Shown here piece by piece: positions 25,001-38,200 of a stretch of DNA of 64,000 bases. Position 1 is the stretch's first letter, and every line of letters starts with the position of its first letter. The DNA is taken from positions 13,764,001 to 13,828,000 of the forward strand of contig NC_083566.1 of the NCBI RefSeq assembly GCF_019925205.1. The letters run 5' to 3'. The stretch comes from Metopolophium dirhodum (taxonomy: Eukaryota > Arthropoda > Insecta > Hemiptera > Aphididae). Both the position numbers and the translations under genes were made by a program. Under the pieces are notes generated by a model that saw only the letters and a program-made list of their open reading frames with translations, did no database searches and was not told the origin of the DNA.

Positions 25001-25840
25001 TAATTTAAGAGGGGAAATGGAAATCGGTAGATGAGTTACACCATTCAATTTATACACCGAATGCAACTAATTATAAACCAAGATTCAAATGAGCAGTCGA
25101 TTTGGCATCCAATGACAATTAATTTGTTTAATTGACAAGAACTGCTTCCCCCTCCATAAACTATATAATTACCATTGGGGGAGGGGTTGGACTTGGATCA
25201 AAATGAGAGCATAATTGCTTGTTGTTTGGCTAGTGCACAGTGCCTCTAGAAGTGATAGGGATAACAATATTACAGTTTAAAACGTCGTATGTAAAGATAT
25301 TTCCCATAAAGAGGCATGAACATAACTGAGCAACGGCTTTTATCCTACATAAAGATAAGAGAAAAACCAATATATTTTTTTTCAATAGATAATAATTATG
25401 TGTATAGTATTATTGATTTCGATGTGTAAAGAAAATAACTAAAAATTTATACAAAGTAAAGAATATATAGAATTAATCAATACATCGTTTCAAATAAACA
25501 TCGATATTATCGTTTCCATAAGCTATACAAAATAAAATGAATGATACAAATTTTGTAATATAGTTTTTATGGGTACCTATAGTGTAAAAAAGCCATTAAT
25601 ATTATTATTATTACAACTTTCTATGATTTATTTTATAATAGAAAATATATTTGTGAACCACAGAAGCTGAATAAATTATTATGGATGCAAGAATCTATAC
25701 TTGTAGTGGCACATGTAAGTCATTGATATATTGAAAACAATAATAAAAGGTTATAACATTAGTCAACTCTTAAAAAATGTTTCTTAAGTATTATGTAAAA
25801 AAATTATTTTTAAATTTTTACTTATTAAAGCTTGCATATT
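22017..25840. other. Intergenic DNA with weak coding and promoter hints
   Basis: No gene is established. A minus-strand frame at 22309-22527 starts in GC-richer sequence (TGACGTAATTACGG near 22475) and has no known homologue to me. A GC-richer segment lies at 23730-23890 with a TCAGT initiator-like site at 23877. A basic 39-codon minus-strand frame occupies 24260-24379. Confidence 0.35.
24768..24789. repeat. 22-bp perfect palindrome
   Basis: TGACTATATTA followed immediately by its reverse complement. Chance is possible in DNA this AT-rich. Confidence 0.8.
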
Positions 25841-27197
25841 TTAAATTTTGAGTGAGGCAATGAGCCAAGTATTGCGTTTTACAATGATGTGTGGTTGTGT
25901 GTTTTTTTTGTGTGTCTGTCATCACTGTTTGGGGCAGTGACACAGCTTCGGTTTTTTTCAACAGTATCTTGTTCGATGGGAAAGTTAATCTAGTTGGTGC
26001 ATTCAGGAAGTCAAAATTTAAAATTCTCAATAGTTTTCAAAGGCGCAGGGAAAAACAAAACAAAAATTAAAAAAAAAACGGTAATTTTTACGCAAAATTG
26101 GTTTTTGATAAAATATATTGGTTTTTGGTGAAATTCTAAAACAAATAACCGTATACAATTGTCACTGAATTAGTTTTGAGTGGTTTACAGCCATTTTCAG
26201 TTTCGATTTTTTCTAGTTTTTATTTCTATAAATGTCATTACAATTTTATTCATTGGGTCAAAATGCTTCAAATACAAGGCTCCTAATATATTGTTACAAT
26301 AACAGTTGAAAAATATAAAAAATACATATTAACAATTTTTTTAAAAGCATTTAAAGTTCGAATTTTGTCAAAATTCATAATAAACTAGAAAATGTGCAAA
26401 TTATTTTAAGTAAGAAATTCGTAAAAGTTTTATTTTTAAATCTGAGATTTGAAAATTCAATTCAGGAATCCTCATAAGTTTGTCTACCCTTTATCAAAAA
26501 AAAAATAATAATGTCCACCTTAAAGTCAAATTAAATTTTTATGAGCGTTTGAATTTCAAATTTTTACAAGATTTGATTTCACATGTAGCGGTTTTCTTAT
26601 TTTGCTGTAATTCAAAAACGAATAACTGTAAATACTTGAATTTACACCATATATTTATTTTATTAATTGCTATACTTGATCATAATTTCAAAATATTTTG
26701 ACTTGTTTTGAGCTATCAATGGACATTTTCAATTTTCAATTTTTGTATTTGTTGGGTCAAAAATCGTAAAAATGTAATATAAGGCTCCTGATATATTGTT
26801 ACAATGACAATTGAAAAATATTAAAAATACATAGCCACACATTTTTTTTATAAGCATTCAAAGTTTGAATTTTGAGAAATTTGTTCAAATTTAAAATTTA
26901 AAAACTATTTTGTAGTTAAAAGTGTATTAAATGTTCAATTTTTATACCTAAAGATTGAAAATTTAAAACATGGTTCAACGTAAATAACTAAATAAATTAC
27001 TTAATTCACTACAATATCATAAAATATACTTAGTAATATAACATAGACTGACTGACCATCTTCGCTCAGAACCGTTTTTATATACAATGGTAGTATATCA
27101 TTAAATTCAAATTTAACACCATCCATTACAGTAGTCAGTGAAACACTTGCAACTAACTGTCCAGCAGAGCGACACCCATTGCCCAACTTTTTTAAAT
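25841..27197 (-). repeat. Non-coding repeat family, copy D (inverted)
   Basis: On the minus strand the head lies at 27197 (TTTAAAAAAGTTGGGCAATG) with GTCGCTCTGCTGG, ATGGATGGTGTTAAATTTG and a GGTTCTGAGCG motif. The tail ends CCTCACTCAAAATTTAAAAT at 25841. Both internal direct modules are visible. About 1.36 kb, with small deletions relative to copy C. Confidence 0.78.
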
Positions 27198-27589
27198 TTA
27201 TCTTATTGAATTATGCACTTATCCGGTGCATACATTATTTACATTTTATTGTTTAATATTCAGGACAAATCATATACTACCAAAACGTTTATTTTAACTG
27301 CTTGATATGCGTTGCTTATTTCGTTGACTTCAAAACTGATTTCGTACCTATACTCATAGTCAGTTTAAAATACAATTGAATTACTATGGGAAGATGTCTT
27401 AAATTTATGATTGGAATGAGATATGTATGTGGTATTTATTCTAATAGATATATTTTACATTAAAAGGTTTTCAAGCAACATACGTTTTCTAAAATATTCA
27501 TAAATACTGTGATATATTTAAAACCAACTATAAATGATAAGTTAAAGTTGCAATATTTACAGATAATTTATTATGAGAAAAGAGGGTAT
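27198..27589. other. AT-rich spacer
   Basis: Nothing recognised. Confidence 0.5.
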
Positions 27590-28260
27590 GTAGGTAGCCT
27601 CTCTGCTTTAGAGTATGAGTTAAGTGTACCTCGTCATTGAGTAAGTTACTGTAATTTATGTATTAAATTTGAATTCAATGATAAATCATTGCATACGAAA
27701 AATGATTCTGAGCGAAGGAGACGGCCGACGGGTGTATCAGCATCTAAGTATGATTTATAATATGATTATACTACTATAAATAATTTATTTTTCTAATAGA
27801 TACAATATTATAGTATCTATATTATGTTAAAACTATTTTTTTTCAACCCGACTAAGTAGTACATTACATGATATATTTACATTGCTACTATAGTAATTTA
27901 GTTTACAATTGGTAATATGGTAGACTGAATTAATTTTTGCCAAAAACATTGCATTTATTATATTATGAATATTTAATTATTATAATTATATTATATTATA
28001 TTATTACTTATATCATATATATTATTATTATTATTAGCTTTTGAGTTATATTGCTAACGAAAAACGATTGCATGTGAATATAGGTTTTTTGTATAAACAG
28101 GCAATTGTTAATAGTAATATAAATGTTTTTGAAATTGCATTGTGTGTATAAAATATTATAATCATATACTTTAAAAGTTTCAAGAACCTATCCACAAATC
28201 ATATTTTTGAATTACAACAAAATTACAACATATTTCTTAAAATCGTTACAATGTGTTTAA
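27590..28260 (+). repeat. Decayed, interrupted copy of the repeat family
   Basis: Head-like sequence at 27590-27735 (CTCTCTGCTTTAGAGTATGA, TTAAATTTGAATTCAATGAT, GATTCTGAGCGAAGGAGACGG), then about 400 bp of unrelated AT-rich DNA. A body fragment follows at about 28163-28260 (AAAAGTTTCAAGAACC, TTTTGAATTACAACAAAATT). Confidence 0.5.
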
Positions 28261-29512
28261 TAATATAAAAGTGTGCATATTGGAAAATATTTAACTTCGT
28301 AAGGACATTAAGCGTTTAATGGCTCAAAAAAATATGTGAGGGAATATGTGCTCATCGATGCAGATATTATGTCCCAGTTTCACATAATTTACATGAATTT
28401 ACATAAATACGTGCGGGCAATATTAATTGAAGGTCTAACGGTTTCAACGGTTTTCTATAATAGTAAAGATGTTTTAAATAGGATTGTCACTAGGTACTTA
28501 AACCTATAAAATAATTTTTTTTAAATCTTTTAAAGATAAAATCTCAATAGCTTTTATTTTAACAAAACATTTACATAATATGGAACAACGTGATACATAG
28601 ACATATACTACGTACATTAACTAGATCACGATTAAACCTATTTAGATAAAAAATATTATACCACTAAAACGGTAACTGTTATAAAATATAAAATATAAGA
28701 CAATAATTATATGGTCTGGCCACCTGCTGCCATCACAATATTCAATTTCCATTCGATGCATTTAAAAGAATATGTATTATAATGGGGCGTCATTTTGTGG
28801 CGATAAGGGGGAGAGGCAGGGTGGGGATTTGCCTTATAAAACGGCTTCTATGACCTGACCAAAATAAAATGAAATATGTGTTTTAAATCTGATATTGTGT
28901 ATTTTGTATTTTTTTTTACTTTATAAATACATGTTTGTTGTGGTGCGAGTGTCATACAACTGAGAGTATTGACCATTACCAAGTGCCAAGTGAAAATTGT
29001 TTACAGTAATATGTATTATATTTATTATAATTTAAAAATATGTAGACGGTACAACCTCGGGACAATGGACACGAACTATAATATTTTATTCCTATATAGT
29101 CCTAATCGTTAAAACAAGAAATCACAATGATTATAATTTATAATTTCCATAAAAATATCTAATATAAATGCTAAAAAAAACCGAGTAAGTAAAAATCGCT
29201 TTGCTGTACAGTATAGGTTATAAGTAGGTTACTGTAATAATAAATTTACCATCTTATTACTAGATAATTGTATACTTTTAAAATTGTAGTTACCTAACTA
29301 CTAAAAATATAAATTATACAAATATAATTCCTTCATAAATGTACTACATTAACTGAAACATGAAAATAAAATAAAATTTGTCATTTTATACATTTTATTA
29401 CAATGTATCGTCACTTGGCGTAAAAAATGTCTTATGTGCAAAAAACTAGTTTTTCAGGAGAGACATTTTAGTAGTTTAAAAATTCAATATGCGATAAAAA
29501 AATGATAAACAA
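28261..29512. other. Intergenic DNA with one repeat-head fragment
   Basis: A short family head fragment is seen at 29185-29245 (AAATCGCTTTGCTGTACAGT, GGTTATAAGTAGGTTACTGT). A G-rich stretch at 28785-28830 has no further structure. No gene. Confidence 0.45.
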
Positions 29513-30597
29513 ATAATTTTAAAAAGTGGGTATGTGGATGTCGCTCTACTGTACAGTCGGTTACAAGTGAGTCACTATAATGGATGCTATTAAATTTGAA
29601 TTCAATGATATAATATTATTGCATACGAAAAACTATTCTGAGCGGAAACGGTTTTCAGCCTTGGATATTTTATATTATATTTATATTGTTATAAATATTA
29701 CGGTAGCCGATTAAATTAAATTATTATTATTTGTTTATTAACATATTTGTACATAATAATATACTTGAGAAGTTTCAAGTACCCATGAATAATATTTTTA
29801 AAACATAACACAAAACTAAAATCATTCTTCTTCGTTCAAATAAGTAATTTCGTCTAATTTTGAACATAAAATAATTATGAAAAATCACTCCGCTCAGAAT
29901 CTAAAACTGTATTTTATATTTTTTTATTACAAAATAACCTACTTTCGTGGAAACTTAATTTAATTATCAATCCTTAGCTATAAAAGTTGAACATCCATAC
30001 ATTTTTAACTATAACATTTTTTCAAATTGATAATTTTTTTCAAAATTTGAACTTTAAATGCTTGTAATAAATTTTTTTGCGCCAGTATTTTTTTACTGCT
30101 ATTGTAATAATATATCAGGCCTTGTTTTAAATTGTCACACTTTTTGACCCAACAAATAATATTGTATTGACATTTATAGAAAAAAAAAAGAATGTCCGTA
30201 AACATTATAAAACATGTCAAAATATTTTAAAAATTTTATTAAGTATAGCAATTGATAAAATAAACATTCAGTGAAAATTGCATGTATTTACGGTCATTAA
30301 TTTTAAAGTTACATCACAAACCAAAATCAAATTTGATGACAACTGATTTTGAGTAAAATTTCCGTTTTTTTTTATTTTTTTTTCTCTTCGGTGCTTTTGA
30401 AAACTATTGAGAATTTTAAATTTTAACCTACCAAATGCACCAACTAGATTCACTTTCTCACCTGAAAAGATACTAAAGTTTAAAACTCAAGCATTGTTTC
30501 GACTACTTATCGTGTACACAAGCACAAAAAATAAAAATAATATGAAAACACACACCATTGTAAAATCAATACTTTCTTCGCTCCGCTCAGAAATTAA
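29513..30597 (+). repeat. Non-coding repeat family, copy E (shortened)
   Basis: Head at about 29513 (TTAAAAAGTGGGTATGTGG), tail CGCTCCGCTCAGAAATTAAAA at 30597. Only one of the two internal modules remains, giving about 1.08 kb. It carries the undisturbed equivalents of the Helitron site (29663-29688) and the region of the LINE site of copy A. At 29884-29903 a 20-bp piece of the family's own tail (ACTCCGCTCAGAATCTA) sits in the middle of the body. Confidence 0.78.
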
Positions 30598-30762
30598 AAT
30601 TAATAATACCCACTTATATACTGTCGTATATTGCAGTCACTGGTCAAAATAATATTATTTAATATATTATATGTAATATAGGTGGGAATATTTTAAATTG
30701 TAAATTATTGACATAGGTCAGGCCAGCGAAGCAATGATGTGCTGAGGCGACAATAATATTTT

Positions 30763-30918
30763 CTATATAACACCGCCGTACGCGCAGGCACGGGCCCCGT
30801 TGTCGCTGAATGATTCGGCGAGGACGTAGAGGTACGACATGCGTGTGAAACGCCGATCGTAGTACGGGCTAGGCGATCTGAATTTGCTAAGTGTTTTGTT
30901 TATGTTTGTTTTAATAAA
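30763..30918. other. CpG-rich segment: candidate minus-strand exon or LTR-like promoter
   Basis: On the minus strand, 30877-30763 is open to a TAG stop, follows a possible acceptor (AAATTCAG), and shows G or C at most third codon positions (about 17 of the last 21 codons). It would encode 37 residues including DRRFTRMSYLYVLAESFSDN. On the plus strand the same segment reads as a TATA-type element (CTATATAA, 30763-30770), a CpG-rich stretch and a polyadenylation signal AATAAA at 30913-30918, the layout of an LTR U3-R. No homologue of the peptide and no LTR ends are recognised. The two readings cannot be separated here. Confidence 0.3.
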
Positions 30919-30920
30919 AT

Positions 30921-32325
30921 AAAAGTGTTTCTGACCTGAAAACCCGAGTTAAACATTATTTTAGTCATTCTTACGTTCTTACCTTTTATAGGAACAGCGC
31001 CGGGATATACGTACTATGTAGTATGTGTCAATGAAGTTTTATTAAACTGAATAGTGCCAAAGTATATGTAATCTTTGAGTCATTTCAACTAGATAGGAAC
31101 GAACTAAGAATTGACAAGCGCATACTATCGTACCTCAGCGAGTTAACAGTGCCATTCTAATTAACTTTAGAGAGTGTCATTAACTAGAGAATACGAGGGT
31201 AAGGCGTATAGTTGGTTTACCGCGTATTGTCTAATACGGGTGATACCACAATACTTATATAAATACTAACTCCGTTATAACTTATTTTATTTCATAAATA
31301 CATGTTTTGTAAAAAAATTGATTTTATCTTGTTAAATTTGATTGGTTAATAAAATATACGAAAAATGTAGATAATAAGCAGATATTATATGGCAAGGTAA
31401 TGATTTAAAAAGGACAGCAAACATTTTGGCACCAATAATTAATAAACTGAAATTACATTCCTATACATTTGTTTTCGATACTAAAAACAATTAAATTATA
31501 TTTTATTTTTAAATTTCTAAAAAAACGTTGGTTTTAATTTCTGCAGAATATCAACTAATTAAAAAAACATAAATAATTTAAGCACATCATCAGAATGTGC
31601 AGTGATATCATATTATACATAATATTATTGTTTACATATTCATATATTAAAACTATTATAATAAGCTAAATGTGTTTACATAGTTGGACATTACCTGATT
31701 TTCGAAAAAGTCCTTTCGTTTTTATTAATTGTTGAGTTTGTAACAGTTTTAACGATTGCCTAATAAATAGTGTTAACGCATAATATTATGTTCTATATTT
31801 CCTTTTTCCGTTATTCCATATCAATGGCATTCTTTACATTGTGTTACTGTTTATTTATAGTGACTGTTATAGTATTTTTTACAACAAAAGATTCCATACT
31901 GTCACGTATCACTGATTTGCCCTCGGGGTATCCAATTATTAGACAGATAATATGTCACCTATTTTCAATGTGTCGACTCTTGTCTTCGCCCGTAAACTTT
32001 TTTTTTTTAATAAACATTGTTTTTGATTTTATGAAGATTTGCTTTATTGTAGAATATTATACGGTTATCATACAATTATGTCAAATTTTAAATTAACTCT
32101 CTCTAGTATAATTTATTCTCTAAAACGTCTAGCCCTCATGACTTCCAATTTACCTTCTTCCATTATTCCCTCACATGCCCCGTTCCATAAATCTATATAA
32201 TATTCATCAAACTATTTTGAAAATTCCCCATGCAATATCCGGCTCATGCACACCACTAACCACGAGCCTGTGATAAAAAATATTTAAAAAAATGAAACAA
32301 ATTGCTTAATGAGTGTAATTGACCG
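30921..32325. other. Intergenic DNA, no gene recognised
   Basis: Includes a plus-strand frame 31770-32096 (108 codons, strongly hydrophobic) without known homology. Its Phe/Ile/Leu-rich content is what AT-rich DNA produces by chance, though a multi-pass membrane protein fragment cannot be excluded. Confidence 0.4.
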
Positions 32326-33714
32326 CCGTGAAGTTGGCCCTTACACTTTTTTTAAAAAAGTTTTGCACAGTGCCAATATTTTTTAAGTAATTAGCAAGAA
32401 TTTGCAAGTCCACTTCCGAAATTTGCAAGTCAAAAATCATATATTTTTTTAGTATGATCATTCTCTTATTTAAGAAGTTAGAGGGGGGGGGCACACATTT
32501 TACCACTTTGTAAGTGACTCTCGCGAAAACTATTCAGTTTAAAAAAAATGATATTAAAAACCTCAATATCATTTTTAAAGACCTATCCATAGATACCCCC
32601 ACGTATGAAAAAAAATGATTGAGTTTCAGTATGGGCAACCCCTAAAATGTTTTTTTTTTTATTTTTGTGTGAAAATCTTAATGCGATTTATATAACACAT
32701 CTACTTACCAAGTTTTAACTTTTAACAGTATAGCTCTCATAGTTTCGAAGAAAAGTAGCAGTGACACCATGACGGACAGACAGACAGACATGACGAATCT
32801 ATAAGGGTTCCGTTTTTTGCTACGGAACCCTAAACAGAATTTTAAACTTAATAATAAGATTTTGAAGATTTTTTTAACCATAACTTCCAAAGAAAATTTA
32901 ACCGACTTTTTTAAAAGTGCCATTATTATGCTTATAAAAACACACATTTTAAAAAACAAAATTCACAAAAATCGCTTTGGAGCTAAATAAACTGGTATGG
33001 TTTCAATAATTCATATTTTCATATACCTATTACTTATCTCTTAAATCTCTAGAAAAACAAGTGTTAAATAAACATTAAAATTTATAATATTACATATGAC
33101 ATATTAAAAATTAATAGATTGATATCTTTAGAAGCATTTAATTTTTTTTTCTTATTATCAAAATAAATTACTGTACATATTAATTAAATAGCTATCAAAC
33201 TGAAACTCATAACTATGTTAATACCAATGTTAATTTGTTACAAACCTAATGATTCTAAGTAATTATTTGTGGTTGACTAGTTTTGAAAGTGTCTGACAAC
33301 AAATTAGGGCTGGGGTGGAAAACTTTGAAAAATCATAGTGGTTGGAATTTTGACTTGCAAATTTCGGGAGTGGACTTGCAAATTCTTGCTAAATATAGCA
33401 AATGTTTTGACACCAGTTTTGAAAGTTCCTGACAACAAATTGGGGTGGAAATCTTTATAAAAAATTGTAGGGGTGAGATTTTTGACTTGCAAATTTCGGA
33501 AGTGGACTAGCAAATTCTTGCCAATTATAACGAGTGTTTTGACACTAGTTTCATAAGTTTTGGAGAACAAGTAAGGGCTACGTGAAGTTAGCCCTTCCTC
33601 GGTTCCACCCCTTCTAATCCCTTTTTTTTGACTTGCAAATTCTTGCTAATTACTTGCAAAATATTGGCACTGTGCAAAACTTTTTTTGAAAAAGTGTAAG
33701 GGCCAACTTCACGG
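32326..33714. mobile_element. DNA transposon-like element with 85-bp terminal inverted repeats
   Basis: CCGTGAAGTTGGCCCTTACA at 32326 is matched inverted at 33714. The two 85-bp arms (32326-32410 and 33630-33714) differ by only a few bases and share TTTTGCACAGTGCCAATATT. Inside are a widespread insect-type motif (GACAGACAGACATGACGAAT followed by an AGGGTTCCG/CGGAACCCT hairpin, 32804-32831), a tandem repeat with units of 136 and 132 bp at 33278-33590, and a hairpin with a degenerate copy of the terminus (33576-33599). No transposase frame. Flanks show no clear target duplication. The right end touches the satellite array. Confidence 0.65.
33278..33590. repeat. Tandem repeat of 132-136-bp units inside the inverted-repeat element
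   Basis: Units start at 33278, 33414 and 33546 (last partial) with AGTTTTGAAAG and contain GACTTGCAAATTTCGG. The same GACTTGCAAATT words occur in the terminal repeats. Confidence 0.75.
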
Positions 33715-33717
33715 ACG

Positions 33718-35275
33718 TCTAAAATGCCCAGAATCTTAAACAGAAAAATCTATTCAAAATATTTAGTTCATTAAAGAATGATAATTCATAGAGCACCGAG
33801 TTATCAATTTTCAAGTCAATACAAAATATTCAACTAGATTTTCATTACTAAAAACAAAAAATTGAAGAAGGGTGTTGGAACCTGGAGGCAAATGCATTTT
33901 AGGAAACCAAAAAAAAAATTTGAATAAATTTAACTGTATGATTACACATTACAAAGTACAAACTTATATGCGCAGCTTCTTAAACAAAAAAAACTTTTTA
34001 AAATATTTAGTTCATTAAAGATAAGGATTATTCAAAGATACCAGATCGTCAATGTTTAAAAAATTTGGCTAGAGGTAAAATCATAAAAAAAATTGAAGGA
34101 GGGTGTTGGCGCCCGCAGGCAAATGCATTATAGGAAACCAAAAAAAAATTTGAATAAATTTAACTGTATGATTACACATTAAAAAGTACAAACTAATATG
34201 CACAGAATCCTAAACAGAAAAAACTATTCAAAATATTTAGTTCATTAAGGAATAATTATTCATAGGGCACAAAGTTATCAATTTTCAAGATACTACAAAA
34301 TATTCAACTAGATATACATTACTAAAAAGAAATAATTGAAGGAGGGTGTTGGAGCCTGGAGGCAAATGCATTTTAGGAAACAAAAATAAAATTTGAAAAA
34401 ATTTAACTGCAGCAATACACATTACAAAGTACAAAATAAAATGCCCAGATTTTTAAACAAAAAAAAAACTATTTAAAATATTTAGTTCATTAAAGATAAG
34501 GATCATTCAAAGGTACCAGATCGTCAATGTTCAAAAAATTTGGATAGGGGTTAAATCCTAAAAAAAAAATTGAAGGAGGGTGTTGGCGCCCGCAGGCAAA
34601 TGCATTTTAGGAAACAAAAAAAAAATTTTGAAAAAATTTAACTGTAAGAATACACATTACAAAGTACATACTAAAATGCACAGAATCTTAATCAGAAAAA
34701 ACTATTAAAAATATTTAGTTCATTAAAGAATGATAATTCATAGAGCACCGAGTTATCAATTTTCAAGTCAATACAAAATATTCAACTAGATTTTCATTAC
34801 TAAAAACAAAAAATTGAAGAAGGGTGTTGGAACCTGGAGGCAAATGCATTTTAGGAAACCAAAAAAAAAATTTGAATAAATTTAACTGTATGATTACACA
34901 TTACAAAGTACAAACTTATATGCGCAGCTTCTTAAACAAAAAAAACTTTTTAAAATATTTAGTTCATTAAAGATAAGGATTATTCAAAGATACCAGATCG
35001 TCAATGTTTAAAAAATTTGGCTAGAGGTAAAATCATAAAAAAAATTGAAGGAGGGTGTTGGCGCCCGCAGGCAAATGCATTATAGGAAACCAAAAAAAAA
35101 TTTGAAAAAATTTAACTGTATGATAACACATTAAAAAGTACAAACTAATATGCACAGCTTCTTAAACCAAAAAAACTTTTCAAAATATTTAGTTCATTAA
35201 AGATAAGGATTATTCAAAGGTACCAGATCGTCAATGTTCAAAAAATTTGGCTAGAGGTTAAATCTTAAAAAAAAA
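33718..35275. repeat. Proximal edge of the array, about 952-bp duplication
   Basis: The sequence at 33718-34185 recurs nearly unchanged at about 34670-35125. Monomer starts ATTGAAGAAGGGTG at 33861 and 34813 mark the 952-bp shift. Monomers here are somewhat more varied than further in. Confidence 0.75.
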
Positions 35276-38200
35276 ATTGAAGGAGGGTGTTGGCGCCCGC
35301 AGGCAAATGCATTTTAGGAAATCAAAAAAAAATTTTGAATAAATTTAACTGTATACACATTACAAAGTTCAAACTAATATGCCCAGCTTCTTAAACAAAA
35401 AAAAACTATTTAAAATATTTAGTTCATTAAAGATAAGGATTATTCAAAGGTACCAGATCAGAAAAACGGAAAAAACTATTCAAAATATTTAGTTCATTAA
35501 AGAATAATTATTCATAGGGCACGAAGTTATCAATTTTCAAGATAATACAAAATATTCAACTAGATTTACATAACTAAAAAGAAATCATTGAAGGAGGGTG
35601 TTGGAGCCTGGAGGCGAATGCATTTTAAAAAAGAAAAACAAAATTAAATAAATGATATTGTAGGAATACACATTACAAACTTCAAACTAAAATGCCCAGA
35701 ATCGTAAACAGAAAAATAAATTCAAAATATTTAGTCCATTAATGAATGATTATTCACAGGGTACCAAGTTATCAATTTTCAAGTCAAAACAAAATTTATA
35801 ACTAAAGTTGCATTACTAAAAAATAAATTGAAGGAGGGTGTTGGCGCCCGCAGGCAAATGCATTTTAGGAAAACAAAAAAAAATTTGAAAAAAATTAACT
35901 GCAGGAATACACTTTACAAAGTACAAACTAAAATGCCCAGCTTCTTAAACAAAAAAAAACTATTTAAAATATTTAGTTCATTAAAGATAAGGATCATTCA
36001 AAGGTATCAGATCGTCAATGTTCAAAAAATTTGGCTAGAGGTTAAATCATAAAAAAAAAATTGAAGGAGGGTGTTGGCGCCCGCAGGCAAATGCATATTA
36101 GGAAAACAAAAAAAACTTTGAAAAAATTTAACTTGCAGGAATACACATTACAAAGTACAAACTAGAATGCCCAGCTTCTTAAGGATAAGGATCATTCAAA
36201 GGTACCAGATCGTCAATGTTCAAAAAATTTGGCTAGAGGTTAAATCTTAAAAAAAAAATTGAAGGAGGGTGTTGGTGCCCACAGGCAAATGCATTTTAGG
36301 AAACAAAAAAAAAAATTTTGAAAAAATTTAACTGTAAGAATACACATTACAAAGTACATACTAAAATGCACAGAATCTTAATCAGAAAAAACTATTCAAA
36401 ATATTTAGTTCATTAAAGAATAATTATTCATAGGGCACGAAGTTATCAATTTTCAAGATAATACAAAATATTCAACTAGATATACATTACTAAAAAGAAA
36501 TAATTGAAGGAAGGTGTTGGAGCCTGGAGGCAAATGCATTTTAAAAAAGAAAAAAAAAATAAATAAATGATATTGTGGGAATGCACATTACAAACTTCAA
36601 ACTAAAATGCCCAGAATCGTAAACAGAAAAATAAATTCAAAATATTTAGTCCATTAATGAATGATTATTCACAGGGCACCAAGTTATCAATTTTCAAGTC
36701 AAAACAAAATTTATAACTAAAGTTGCATTACTAAAAAAAAAATTGAAGGAGGGTGTTGGCGCCCGCAGGCAAATGCATTTTAGGAAACCAAAATAAAATT
36801 TTGAACAAATTTAACTGTATACACATTACAAAGTACAAACTTATATGCGCAGCTTCTTAAACAAAAAAAACTTTTTAAAATATTTAGTTCATTAAAGATA
36901 AGGATTATTAAAAGATACCAGATCGTCAATGTTTAAAAAATTTGGCTAGAGGTAAAATCATAAAAAAAATTGAAGGAGGGTGTTGGCGCCCGCAGGCAAA
37001 TGCATTATAGGAAACCAAAAAAAAATTTGAAAAAATTTAACTGTATGATTACACATTAAAAAGTACAAACTAATATGCACAGCTTCTTAAACCAAAAAAA
37101 CTTTTCAAAATATTTAGTTCATTAAAGATAAGGATTATTCAAAGGTACCAGATCGTCAATGTTCAAAAAATTTGGCTAGAGGTTAAATCTTAAAAAAAAA
37201 ATTGAAGGAGGGTGTTGGCGCCCGCAGGCAAATGCATTTTAGGAAATCAAAAAAAAATTTTGAATAAATTTAACTGTATACACATTACAAAGTTTAAACT
37301 AATATGCCCAGCTTCTTAAACAAAAAAAAACTATTTAAAATATTTAGTTCATTAAAGATAAGGATTATTCAAAGGTACCAGATCAGAAAAACGGAAAAAA
37401 CTATTCAAAATATTTAGTTCATTAAAGAATAATTATTCATAGGGCACGAAGTTATCAATTTTCAAGATAATACAAAATATTCAACTAGATTTACATAACT
37501 AAAAAGAAATCATTGAAGGAGGGTGTTGGAGCCTGGAGGCGAATGCATTTTAAAAAAGAAAAACAAAATTAAATAAATGATATTGTAGGAATACACATTA
37601 CAAACTTCAAACTAAAATGCCCAGAATCGTAAACAGAAAAATAAATTCAAAATATTTAGTCCATTAATGAATGATTATTCACAGGGTACCAAGTTATCAA
37701 TTTTCAAGTCAAAAGAAAATTTATAACTAAAGTTGCATTACTAAAAAATAAATTGAAGGAGGGTGTTGGCGCCCGCAGGCAAATGCATTTTAGGAAAACA
37801 AAAAAAAATTTGAAAAAAATTAACTGCAGGAATACACTTTACAAAGTACAAACTAAAATGCCCAGCTTCTTAAACAAAAAAAAACTATTTAAAATATTTA
37901 GTTCATTAAAGATAAGGATCATTCAAAGGTATCAGATCGTCAATGTTCAAAAAATTTGGCTAGAGGTTAAATCATAAAAAAAAAATTGAAGGAGGGTGTT
38001 GGCGCCCGCAGGCAAATGCATATTAGGAAAACAAAAAAAACTTTGAAAAAATTTAACTTGCAGGAATACACATTACAAAGTACAAACTAGAATGCCCAGC
38101 TTCTTAAGGATAAGGATCATTCAAAGGTACCAGATCGTCAATGTTCAAAAAATTTGGCTAGAGGTTAAATCTTAAAAAAAAAATTGAAGGAGGGTGTTGG

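Noticed and set aside
26480..26701. 73-codon plus-strand frame and similar frames at 30005-30220, 30268-30453 and 30407-30652
   Set aside because: They lie in the non-coding repeat family and are not conserved as frames between copies.
31770..32096. 108-codon hydrophobic plus-strand frame as a membrane protein gene
   Set aside because: Phe/Ile/Leu-rich frames arise easily in AT-rich DNA. No family motif, splice context or codon bias supports it.
35828..36052. 74-codon open frame repeated identically at 35828, 37753, 41717, 43643, 47608 and 49535, with 62-71-codon relatives at 59195-63112
   Set aside because: It lies inside the type I satellite monomer, begins at TTG, cannot continue into the next monomer and is broken by length changes in A-runs in other monomers. 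Its identity reflects higher-order repeat copying, not selection.
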